From assembly GCF_037975245.1 (NCBI RefSeq), contig NC_092579.1, forward strand, positions 7,007,001 through 7,071,000: DNA of 64,000 nucleotides, in the 5' to 3' direction. The DNA is from Apostichopus japonicus. Taxonomy: Eukaryota; Echinodermata; Holothuroidea; Aspidochirotida; Stichopodidae. The position numbers and the translations under genes are program-made. Of the stretch, positions 11,032 through 21,716 are shown piece by piece. Position 1 is the first letter of the stretch, and every line of letters starts with the position of its first letter. The notes beneath the pieces are model-generated. The model was not told the origin of the DNA and did no database searches. It was given only the letters and a program-made list of their open reading frames with translations.

Positions 11032-11649
11032 AAGCTACAATTAAGTGAATATTTTACTAAGCGTTCTTTAACTGAGATTACTTTTCTACAAAACTATACC
11101 AACACCACATATACGGTACTGACGGAAGAGAAATATATCAGGGAAGAGATGCCGCTTTTGGCAGTAGTTAATCTGGCTTGTTAATGTTTCAACATGAGTC
11201 GGCCTGTGATTGGACATTCTAGCATACTGTGAAGGCCTAAAACACAATTAACAAAATGAAGGTCTCCCGGGCAACGGCCAAAATATTAGACCTGGTTGCC
11301 GGCTGGTGTATCAACTATAACTATTATGTCCATACATTGAATGTAATAACATTCTTCATATACATCCGAATCATATTTTGGATATTAGATATCGTATTCG
11401 TGTTCTCGACCGCTCACGCAAGCCCGGTACGTAGGATTTCCTATAACGCGGGGTGGTGCGTTTACTGAAGATGCTGATTTTTTTTTCGGTATTCATCATA
11501 GTCCTGGAGGGGGAAGGGTCTATATTTTCTAATAAAGTAGCTTACGTGGAAAATTGTGGTATAATATGCAACTAAATGGATTCGTTTCGAACATGTCACG
11601 AAATTCTTGTTAGGTCCTCCGCAGCACGAGAGACAATATTTCTACACCC

Positions 11650-11946
11650 ATGCCGAAGAACTTGGACCTTGAAAGTGGCGCGGTGGAGGAGGGAGGGAGC
11701 GTTGAAAAGCGTCGCACTCCCATTGCCTCTGATGGCCTGGAACGTTTGAAGACTACAGTTGATCACAATCATGAGCTGATCAAAGAAAAGATTCGTTTTT
11801 ACTTCAAGCAACTGATGGACTTCTCTGCCAGTGGCTGCTACACCCCTTTAAGGAAAAAGAACGTTATCAATTTACCTGATAATCCCTGTCCATATAAACA
11901 TGATCGTACAAACATTTGCAACCTTATCAGCAACTACTACCCTTGA
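11650..11946 (+). CDS. Unassigned 98-codon ORF, possible exon or gene fragment
   Basis: The ORF runs from ATG 11650 to a TGA at about 11946. The middle, GLERLKTTVDHNHELIKEKI then RFYFKQLMDF, has a heptad-like pattern. It loosely recalls the coiled-coil that follows B-boxes in TRIM proteins ('I..hF..L...L'). Its composition looks more protein-like than neighbouring ORFs. I see no upstream exon, convincing splice sites or promoter. It may be a single exon, a fragment of a dispersed gene, or chance. Confidence 0.25.
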   Translation: MPKNLDLESGAVEEGGSVEKRRTPIASDGLERLKTTVDHNHELIKEKIRFYFKQLMDFSASGCYTPLRKKNVINLPDNPCPYKHDRTNICNLISNYYP

Positions 11947-13880
11947 TTCCTAGCTTTATATATTACAGAACAAAACAGTGCATACCTACCCGCTCTGTGT
12001 TGTTTCGTGATTGTGATGGGGGTTAGGAAAACATAGCCTACTACTGAATACTAGAAATATGAACATCCTACGGCCGGGTAACGTTATTTTTCTCCCCGTC
12101 GGCAATGATTAAATGTTAGCACCGAGCCGGGGTACGCATGTACTCGACATAACTGCATAAATTACTGTAGGCCTACTAACCGGGAGCTTCCAATACGGCT
12201 TTCTTACATTTCCTATTGCGCAACTCAGTTGCCCTGAGAAGAACAAAAATTGCAATTATTCACACGCTGTTAGTAGATAAACATTCATACATTCAAGTAA
12301 TGCATGGAAAGTCTACAGACGAGTAATTGGATTTTAACAAAGTACTCAAGCATTGCGAGGGCCGCTCCCTCAACAATTTTGGACTGCTGCCAGAAATTCC
12401 TGGCACGCATCCAATTGACAGATTTAAACTCTGTAAACACGTCTGTCTGATTCATTACCGTAGCAACAGATACATACTGTCGAATTTATTGCCTTGACAA
12501 CCCAGTTGATCTGGTCGGAAATCGTGCACAATGTTTGGTGTAATGACGCACAGGTTGGTTTCGTTTTGTATACAATAGCCTATGTGCGTTTGTATGGGAT
12601 GAAATTATAATTGAACTACGTGAATACAGTGACAAGAAAACGGATTGTTCTCATGCTGTATTGTGTTGTTTGGTTTCATGCATAGCGCAAGGTTATCTGT
12701 ACTGCAGGCATACAACTAAAGGTACACTGCAGGCCTGCATATAACTGCGGATAAAATGGTTATTTTGTACTGTAGCCTGTCGGGTCAGCGGAATTTTAGT
12801 GAACGTGGGAAGGCCTGCCTGTGTATGTCTTCAACAGTTAGCTGGTTAGTAGAATAATCCGTGGTAAGAGTAAACGGTGTTTATAGTGTAAACAGAGTGT
12901 GAGAAGCCATGTGGTACAACCCCCACATAAACACGTATAATATTACAGGTATAACGCAGATATAGCCTACCCGTCCGTATATATTCATATCCAACTTACA
13001 CGTGGCCATGCATGATAACAAATCGATCACATAATACAGGAGAATTAAATCTTAAGACAGAAAAGTGTTCCTAATCCCTCCATAAATATGGAGGGGAGAG
13101 GGATCCTCAATCGTCCCAGACTGCTCTAATTAGGACTGAACTTTGATGGAGGATCAGAGGCGAAAGAATGCTATTATAAATTATGGAGTCAAATGTTCTT
13201 AAGGAATATTTCGACCACACATCAGGCCATGATAATAAGATCCAAGTGCAAGGTTGAAACGTGAGGCTGAAAAGGATGTGTACTTGCCCGTACGAGCGGT
13301 CTGATGTAAAGAATTCCCCAACTGGGTGGCTGAATGTAAAGAATTCCGCGACTGAACCATTTCCCCAATACTTAACCTATCCCCCAACTGACGATGGAAG
13401 GTAATTGGGTAGGTAATTGGGAGCATTGGCTACAATACGTCGTGAAATGAATGAAAACAAAACAGTAGAATATTGATTTCGGGGACCCAGCCTAGTGACT
13501 GCATCTTACTAGTAATGATGTCGGCGACTTTGTGAATTGACAGACTATCGCAGCCTATAGCCAGGGAAATGTGTATAGGTAATTTACGAAAAGGCTGTAA
13601 ACAAAAATGTTGTACTAAGATGTACAGATTTTGAAAGGTAGTTTGAGAGAAAGAATTCCGAGAGTCGAAAATTGGTTTCGTGGACTGGGAAGGATAAAAG
13701 AGCCTCGTGTGTTTCTAGGTGCATTCTAATAAATGGAGGGGGTGGGGAGGGTGCTTTCAATAGTTACATCAAAGGCAAGTGTGCATGGTGAGGTAGTAGG
13801 CCTATGTGTAGTCGTTATGTACTTGAGGAAAGACATTTGTTTGCATAACTTCAACATATACACGTATACAATTGGTCGAT
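11947..13880. other. Non-coding DNA, nothing recognised
   Basis: I see no exon, RNA gene, inverted repeat or microsatellite of note. Two TAGGCCTA palindromes occur, at 12168 and 13797. Confidence 0.35.
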
Positions 13881-13884
13881 TGTT

Positions 13885-14070
13885 AAAGGCGATTGCAACT
13901 TGAAGCGATGAAACCTAGCATCTGGAAGGTCGAGGGTTCGCGCCCTGACTGGCTAACTTAGTGTGTTTTTGCATCCATGTGAATATAAGGTTTTCCCAGC
14001 TATCTTCCAACTTGAAATGTTGTCAACCAGATAAGGTTGTAGCTTGGATAGCCCGGCACCCGAAGTGAAG
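13885..14070 (+). repeat. tRNA-derived SINE-like element
   Basis: A good polymerase III B box, GGTTCGCGCCC, lies at 13935-13945, about 50 bp after a tRNA-like GGCGATTGCAAC start. The non-tRNA body contains AAGGTTTTCCCAGCTATCTT. A similar TTTCCCAGCT stretch follows the tRNA-like head at 5.77 kb. The A box is degraded. Confidence 0.5.
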
Positions 14071-14389
14071 TGTAAGTTATCTGCCATTAGTCGGCAGTTA
14101 GTGTCGGATATCTGCCATTCAGGTCGATATTTATACTCGAGCTAGCAAATACGATACTTGAAATAATAGCCTGCATACGTGGATCGACCATGGAGTCTGT
14201 TTTACCTCCATGCGTGGACGCACATACTCGAACTAATACGAGGTTAATATATTACTAGAAACAAGAGGGCAATCCACTTAGTTGCATATCGCATCGCCAG
14301 CAAACACTCATTTCAAATAAACGAATTTATTATTAGATACGCAATCTGGCAAACAGAGAAAAGTACTACTTGACATTTGCATTATACAT

Positions 14390-14850
14390 GTGAAGGTTCT
14401 GTCAATTCAGTGTGCCATTGAACTAACCTTTGACCCATTGCCTTAGCTTCTGGTTTGGTTCCAAGTTTGAAGAAAAACGACCCAGCCGTTTAGGAGTTTT
14501 TGACACAAAATTGCACTAAAAATAAACATTTGACCGGCTATAACCATGTGACCTTTGACATCGGTTCCCATGACAACCACATATTTTGATAGTCCTTGGC
14601 ATTTCCATTATACCCGTGAAGGTTCCATGTTAATTCAATGTTTCCCCATTTTTATTGACAAAAGTCGATTTTAATATCCCCTTTGACCTTTGGTTCCGGG
14701 GGCCTGCGAGACACAAGTGTTCCTGCTCACCAAGTTTGAAGAAAATTCAGTGGTCCAGCCGTTTAGGAGTTTCTTACACAAAATTGGACACACACAAGGA
14801 CACCCACACGGGCGCGAGAGTAGCTCCTCATGAAAATCAACCATAACAAT
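14390..14850. repeat. Dispersed repeat, two half-units with CAGCCGTTTAGGAGTTT
   Basis: CCAAGTTTGAAGAAAA followed by CCAGCCGTTTAGGAGTTT occurs twice, at about 14461-14500 and 14729-14773, roughly 270 bp apart. Each is preceded by CTTTGACC motifs. It belongs with the DR1-containing repeats described below. Confidence 0.65.
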
Positions 14851-15279
14851 AGCAACTGTTGCTATGGTAGCTGACATAGCTGTATATGGTCCAATTGGCA
14901 AAGAAACAACAGTATCTCATCCATGATGGGAGCGATGACATAATAACGCATACACGGATATATTCGATTTAATACGACTATATACTTTTTAAGTGTTACG
15001 TTGTTTAAGCAAAGTGTTCACTTTATTACAAAAAGGTAGGCGGTGGATTGATTTGAAACAATCTCAGACTGACCTAGGCCTAGGCCTCCTTTCCTGTCAT
15101 CACATAGCTTGAAATCCCGAAAGGTTTTTGTTAAGACAGAATGCTTAAATCAATACCCTTTATCAATGAACTCCGCAATGAACAAACCAGAGGGAAACCC
15201 CTGCCAGCGATGCGTTAAATACATTACATATGCAGCACAAGAGTATTTTCAAGCTTACCCTGGCTGATGTTCATACTGC

Positions 15280-16345
15280 AAGTACCTAAGCCGACCCTTG
15301 ACCTCCACCTAAACTAGCATACTACATATGAGAAAGTCAAATCAGTATAAGTTTCACATCTTCACTGATATCTGACCCGTTGGGTTTGACTTCCGCAAAC
15401 CTTAAATGAACTTTCACATATACCAAATTGTCGAGCAACTTTAATTATCATTTAGGCATTGCATATAAAATCTATTTTAAAGGTAAACTTCTCAAGATAA
15501 TAAGGTTATCGTATTCACTATAAGAAAGACACATGCCAAATATGAACTACGTGATGTAACCTTCCTTGGGATATCGTTTTATTTATTTGACCTTTGATGA
15601 TCCCATATGACCTTTGACCTCCACCAAAAAATAATGTTCTTGTACTCATTATAGGGCCCGGAAGCCACATGAAAGTATTTTCCTATCTGGAGATATCGTG
15701 TTTTCAGGGATTTCAAGTTTTGACCCATGGTGACCTTATATAAATTCTGACCTACATGAAATTATGTAAACCTTTAACACTGCATAAGGCCATCCTACCA
15801 TACATATTGAGTTCCTTTGATGTTCAGGTTTTGGAGATACAGCGTTTTTGAGATTTTCACATTTTGCCTTCCGTCTGCTGACCTCAATAACTTTGACCTC
15901 CACCCAAACGATATTGTTCTTGCAATCATTATGGGGAAGCCATATGCCAAAAGGTAAAACTGCAGAGGATTCCCATCTGGAGATATCGTGTTTACAAGGA
16001 TTTCAAGTTTTTACCCCTGGTGTACATAAATGAACTCTGGGCCTATACACTAAACCAGGGAGTTACTCCCTGACTTAACTGTGTAAAAATGTGTCACTAC
16101 ATAAGGCTATCCTTTTATGCATATATGAGCTCATTTGATATATTGGTTATGGAGAAACAACGTTTTTTTAGATTTTCACATTTTGCCCTCTGCTGACTCT
16201 AGATGACATTTGCTCTCCACCCAAAACAATACGGTTCTTGTAATTTATGGGGAAGCCACATGCCAAATATGAGAAAGGCAGAGGTTACACATCTTGACAT
16301 ATCGTGTTTACAAGCTAGGGCGTCATATCAGGGAGTTGTTATGGA
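15280..16345. repeat. Tandem ~300-bp repeat units with TGACCTTTGACCTCCACC
   Basis: At least three diverged units lie head to tail, near 15600, 15886 and 16195. Each has [TGACC]TTTGACCTCCACC, then GTTCTTGTA..TCATTATGG, then AGCCACATGCCAAA, then GGAGATATCGTGTTTACAAG. An exact DR1 (TGACCTTTGACCT) lies at 15608-15620. The same order of motifs appears in diverged form at 29.97, 42.9-43.6, 60.4-61.0 and 63.65 kb. Confidence 0.75.
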
Positions 16346-16429
16346 ACAACTCTCTGGTCATATACACACAGGCAACATGACTGCATATGTTGCTTGCCTG
16401 CCTACGGCAAGTAACCGAATATAATGTCT

Positions 16430-18871
16430 TTCAAATTTGACCTAACTCGCCAATGTCAGGATATGTATACCTGTATGTATACCTAACGTCTTTTGTAATG
16501 TATCCTTTGCAGTGCTATTGCTCAATATCACCGTCTGCTTGATTTTAGCCCCGACTTTCTTTCGATATTTCGTTGATCTTTCACCTCAGTTACCATGGTA
16601 AAGACATATTTTGATAGAAGTTGACAAACCCACTATATCTGCGGAGGTTGGAATCAATTTAGTGTTTCACGTTGGAGTTATTTAAATAATCACTTTTACT
16701 CATAATTTCCCCTTTCGCTCTAGAAGTCTGGGACACGTGTCCCCATCATGGTGCACCGTCCTACAAGCATGCAGAAAATCGGCTAAGCTGTTTACTGGGG
16801 GCAAATTTTGACAACAGAATTCTAAATGTAACACCCTAGCACACACAATCACACATGCGGACAGCTATTTCCCCTCCCAGATATGAAATTCCGGTCATCA
16901 TACCATTGCCGGGATCCTGTGAGTCCCTCCTCATGAACACAAATATACCAAAATATACCAACCAATTTGCAGTTCAGATAATAGGTTCCAATGGCCAGCC
17001 TACTACGACTATCTTATACTCCACATAAAGAGCAATTTTAATGGTAGGGAACCGGCATATTTGAAACATGTATTCTAAACGTCGATAAAACCAAACGATG
17101 TGACAAACCCGTGACTATATCACATTTTTACTCTTGTTACCGCCAAGCTGATCAGATAAAGAAAGACTGAATTTAAAAAAAAAATGTGAAAGCAGCGGAC
17201 ATAGTTATATTTTACCTATTCTTGATCTGAAAAGATTATTTATTACAATATACTGCATCAACCAGAGTCGTCAAAATTGCAGGCATGATATTAGTGCTGT
17301 TTGATCATGCAAAACGCGGGCACACGCACCTCGAAAACAAACAAGGTTAGTGGAGACAATACAATTTAGGTATAAACCAACTTGAATGGCTAGAGCAGAC
17401 GAGCATAACAACGTTGCATGGCAACAATTGATTGGCAACGATGACAAAGAATCCCACACAAAAGAATCGTGTTTCTGTTCATCTATAAGAGAAAAGGCCC
17501 CGAAGCAATGTTAATATGGCTCAACTTTTCTATGCAACTCAATATATTGCATTAATCGGACCCCGACAGAGATTACAGTAAGCCACGTCGACAAACGAAA
17601 TTGGAAACCAAAGGTTATGATTTTTGCTGGTATAAAACAAATGTTCTTTCCTTGTTTTTCTTATCATAGAACCTACGTCTATTTTGGCTATTATAGTGTA
17701 AGATGAATGAAACTGGACACTGCACCGCCCGTGGGAATGTTTGGTGCATACGTGTTTGGTGCACGCCCTTAACTGTGTGATTCACTCTGATAACTGGTAT
17801 ATTTTCTCAGAAACTGAGCCCATCGTGCCTAAGCATATAACTAAATCAACGCATTTCATTCACCATTGGACAATTTAAACCAATCTTGAGAAAAGGCCTC
17901 GTCAATTTTCAGTTAAGAAAGAAGTGATGATTATCCTTTTGGAAGCACATATCTTACTGTAGATTTACGCCCATAGCAACCAAGATAACCTGGTATAATT
18001 CTTGTCCCTTGTTATTTAACAAATCATATCAAATGGTTTTATAGTTAACATATTTCTCTAAAATATTTGTAAAATTCATTTTGATTGGACAGGAAAAACC
18101 CTCGTTATGTTGATATCGATTTGGAAACCGGCTTAGAAATCTCGAACCCTCTCTTTGTATTTCTTCGTTTTGGGATTAGGTACTACCTCATCCGCGTGCC
18201 CTTAACGATGACAAACGTAACCTGCATATTCCCCAATACTCTGCTCCGTTGTGTTAACCTATGATTTCATTTTCAACGCTGTTTTATTAACAAAATCGCT
18301 TTTATTCAATTTAGCTCTCTTTTAAAAGAGGAAAAAGTTGATATCAAACACTTGTTGACAACGTTTTTAAATAAGTTAACGGTCAACACCACTTTGTCCA
18401 GGGACTTTAACATTGGAGACGGTGACTCGTACACTTGTGAAACATATTACTTGGCATTTCCCAGAGTGAATTTTTTTCTCTCCCGTTCATGAATCTCTTA
18501 GGACAAATTTGGCAAGGCAGTTAATATTTGGGAAAGAAAATTTTGAACGAAAACTACCATAATCCTTCCCTGTGTTATAATGGAATTGTCCAACATCTTT
18601 GTTACGTGAGTTGCAACAGAACGGAGTTGTTTTTTTACGCACGATTACCTCAACCTCGCCAATTCACAGACCGATTCCGCGAAAAATCCTGCCATGCGCG
18701 ATTTAGAGGTAAACATTCCAATAGAGGCACCTTTGTGTAAGAAGTACAGGTAGGCCTACTGTAGATGGCAGATAAGTTTATCCCATTTTTCTCAGAGATT
18801 ACTAAATACGGCGGTCACCGCCATGTTATGAACAGTATTTTCTTCATGTGTAAATACTCATGGGTTTATGA
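16430..18871. other. Non-coding DNA, nothing recognised
   Basis: No exon, RNA gene or structured repeat is evident. Poly-A runs and scattered short motifs only. Confidence 0.35.
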
Positions 18872-18879
18872 GTATAGAA

Positions 18880-19266
18880 CAAGGGCGTAGGAACCGGGGG
18901 GGGGGGGGGGCTGGGGGGGGCGCCAGCCCCCCCCCCCCCCAGTGAAAAATGTGGAGGGGCGGAAGTATCATTCCGCCCCCCCGCTCCGCAAGTCTGAAAA
19001 CCCCTTTTTCATTTCCAAATGAGAAAAAAAATCTCATTTGGAGCACCAAATTGCATCTAAGGCCAGGTGAAAATACAAAATTAAGTTTACAAAATGGAGT
19101 GGGTGTTGAAGTGTGCTATATTGCACCAAATTGCATCTGAGGCCACCTGGAAATGCAAAAAAGTCCAAAGGGGAGGGGGACACCCCCTCCCCTTAGACCC
19201 CTCCCCCAGGCCGGCCATCAGTCTTCAGCCCCCCCCCCCACTCAAAAGTACCTTCCTACGCCACTG
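18880..19266 (+). mobile_element. Non-autonomous hAT-type element, G-tract family, copy 1
   Basis: A 387-bp element carries inverted ends with the core GGCGTAGGAA / TTCCTACGCC. The 8-bp target duplication GTATAGAA occurs at 18872-18879 and 19267-19274. The left end holds long G and C runs around GGCGCCAGC that can form a hairpin or G-quadruplex. The interior has two copies of CACCAAATTGCATCT. It has no transposase. A second copy in opposite orientation lies at 62644-63013. Confidence 0.93.
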
Positions 19267-19274
19267 GTATAGAA

Positions 19275-20243
19275 TTATGTGGTCTCAAACTCAGCTTCCA
19301 GTGTACATGAATGGGAAGGATTTGAGCACCGCGAGGTGTTTCGCATTTTAGACTGGGATGAATCCTCACCCGCGTACCTTCATTACAAAGTCATTTCAAC
19401 TTGGTCAGAAACGAACATAGCTACTGCGAGAACGGTTGTGCGAACAGAAAGTATTTACCTGTAAACGTTCGGCGACTACAGCATACAGGAAGGAAGAACG
19501 TAAACGACGAACATGCCGAGCGAACATCGGTATACCGTGGATCTTTATCACTTAAGTTCTGACATCCCTCCGGTACATCAAGTAAGAAGAACATCGGTAG
19601 TCAACAACGATTTTGTAGGGCTTCTTCGGAGAGGCATATCATCAGGGATTGAAGGGGGAAGTCCTGGAGCTTTAGGTACCCGTAGCCTTATTAAAACAAA
19701 CAGTGCACGTCAAATTAAATTAAAAATGTGATAGGCAACATGCGGGGACTGAACCTCATCGCACTAGTGTGGTTTCTCAAATTCTCGCTTTGGTGGCACC
19801 AATTACTTATTGGTCACCGGGCCCCGAGGTAATTGTGACGCCTCTGGATCCTACCATTTGAAAAGAACCCTCCATTGTATAAAAGCCGGGACTGAATTGA
19901 TAAGTAGGCCTACGAGCATTCCACTGTTTAAATTAAAAGTCGGTTTGCAATGAATTACCAACGTTGGTTAATGTATTGTCTGCAATGAGGGCAAGGCCCT
20001 AAGGACTAGGGGCCAATTGGGCCACTGTCTAGGAACTATGAGTGCCATTACATCGGAGGCGCCAAGGTCGTGTCAGGTTGAGGATTGTATCCTCATGGAT
20101 CGATTTCTGATTACCCATTGTAAATCAGTATGATTTGCGAAGCATCGTCTATAGCTTCAGCGTGTGTTTGTCCAAATCCTATCCGACCCTCAGAACTGTA
20201 TGGCTCACCACATGAACGAAGTCTTCTTGAATGTTTGTGGCCA
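19275..20243. other. Non-coding DNA with small unsupported ORFs
   Basis: Short ORFs occur at 19279-19464 and 19513-19731, neither with recognisable similarity. The second starts in an acceptable context and has a GTAAGAAG donor-like site at about 19583. No partner exon is found. Confidence 0.25.
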
Positions 20244-20437
20244 GAGGCTTCTTGGCCTTTTGGCTAAGATCATGTGTAGTATCTGTTCCCTTCGATGGAA
20301 TCGTGATAAACACCTGAAAATGGTCACACAGTCAGTCTCGATGCAAGGAAGGGGACTAGGGTTGAGAGCGAATCAGTCATTCGGTTGTTTGGTTTTTGTG
20401 CCGAGGTTCTTTCCTGGGTGACTTTTTCTTATGAAGT
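20244..20437 (+). mobile_element. U2 snRNA-headed SINE-like element, copy 1
   Basis: The first ~48 nt follow U2 snRNA from nucleotide 1. GGCCTTTTGGCTAAGATC of stem-loop I is intact, and GTGTAGTATCTGTTC contains the GUAGUA that pairs with the intron branch site. The body then departs from U2: a small hairpin, a CAGTC/GACT-closed region, a TTGGTTTTTGTG stretch resembling an Sm site, a near-hairpin CCGAGGttctttCCTGGG, and TTTTTCTTATGAAGT. A 13-bp target duplication, ATGTTTGTGRCCA (one mismatch), flanks it at 20231-20243 and 20438-20450. This points to LINE-type retrotransposition of the whole 194-bp unit. It is not a working U2 gene: stem-loops IIb, III and IV are absent. Confidence 0.88.
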
Positions 20438-20450
20438 ATGTTTGTGACCA

Positions 20451-21500
20451 AGTACAGAGTAGTCTCCACTGCAATGCCGATGGGAAGTACTCCGTTCCGG
20501 TTATTCAGATTTGACGAGAAAATACCGTACATGTTGAGCTAGAGGGTTAAGAATGGCTCGTTAAGCCAAGTGTTGGCAAATGTCCCCATATATGCTGATA
20601 TGTCACACATGTAGGTCTTTGGACGACCATACCTTGCAGTGAGCATTCGCTAGGGATGGGCCGATTTAGGTGGTACCCAAACTTGGTGGTCAAGTCTCAG
20701 CAGAGGGTTACAGGGCTTATTACATGTGTTCATTCATGTGAGTATAGAAAGCTCTACTTTAGGGCGCCCATTTAAGTGGTAGTAGATCCTCTATTCGACC
20801 AGTTTGGTACATGGTAAATCTGAAGTTCACACTGAACACATGAATGTGCTACTATTTTGGTTGTGGTGTTAACATGTTAACAAACGCAGCTTTAGGACAC
20901 CTCAATGACGGGCTACAAGCGTATCAGTGAGGCAATCGGTGTACTACTTTCAATTCTCATCTGTTGATCGCCGGATGGCTATTCCTCACTGGCACGTGAC
21001 ACGCCGCGGAGAACAAAGAGTCAATGAAAACATTGACAGCAGTTTGCTAATGTAGCCATTGGCAGAACTGCAATATTTTATTGACATGCCGGCCTTGTAG
21101 TTTGGTATCTTCATTCGCGATGTTAAGAACACTGAAGTTCGTTTATGATAACCCAAAATAAGCACCACATAATAATCTGCAACCAATGTGCTGTCGAAGT
21201 TCATTACAAAGCCTAACGTCCCAAATAATGCTGCACACAGCGGTTGTAACTCCATCAAACAACTCTTGTATTTAGACGGACCCGCAGTCAATCATCACTG
21301 ACAAAACGTTAGTCGGATGTCACTAGTCCTGCACGCAACAATCTGTCATGTAATTCCCTAGTGTTGCAATGGTATCATCTCAATACTACATGATATCGAC
21401 ATGCTTGGACGATATTCGTGTTGTAGACTACCCTATGACGAAGTGACTGCTGTTTAGCTGATCGGGTTGCAGAGGATGATGCTCCGTTCTCTGCAATGTA
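20451..21500. other. Spacer between the two U2-headed elements
   Basis: No exon or repeat is recognised. The two flanking elements do not share flank sequence, so they were not made by one local duplication. Confidence 0.4.
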
Positions 21501-21512
21501 ATCTTATACATG

Positions 21513-21704
21513 ATCGCTTCTCGGCCTTTTGGCCAAGATCATGTGTAGTATCTATTCCCTTTCGAGGGGAATGGTGACACACACCCGACGATGATCACAC
21601 AGTCACAGCCCCGATGCAAGGGGACTGGGTTGAGAGCGGACCAGTCGTTCGGTAGTTTGGTTTTCGTGCCCAGGTTCTGTCCTGGGTGACTTTTCTTAAA
21701 AAGT
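21513..21704 (+). mobile_element. U2 snRNA-headed SINE-like element, copy 2
   Basis: ATCGCTTCTCGGCCTTTTGG matches the 5' end of U2 exactly. GTGTAGTATCTATTC keeps the GUAGUA branch-recognition core. The body aligns along its full length with copy 1 at about four in five positions by eye. Here the hairpins are cleaner: ATTCCCTttcgaGGGGAAT at 21553-21572, CCCCgatgcaaGGGG, and a perfect CCCAGGttctgtCCTGGG at 21669-21686. Then come TTTT (21691-21694) and TTCTTAAAAAGT. An imperfect target duplication, ATCTTATACATG versus ATCTTACATTAG, lies at 21501-21512 and 21705-21716. Both copies share the same 3' terminus (..AAGT), and both start at U2 nucleotide 1. Confidence 0.88.
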
Positions 21705-21716
21705 ATCTTACATTAG

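Noticed and set aside
19513-19731. A 72-codon frame with a donor-like GTAAGAAG
   Set aside because: No acceptor exon, homology or promoter supports it.
20244-21704. Calling the two elements U2 snRNA genes or simple U2 pseudogenes
   Set aside because: Similarity to U2 ends after about 48 nt. The two copies share a long non-U2 body, a common 3' end and separate target duplications, which neither a gene nor an ordinary pseudogene explains.
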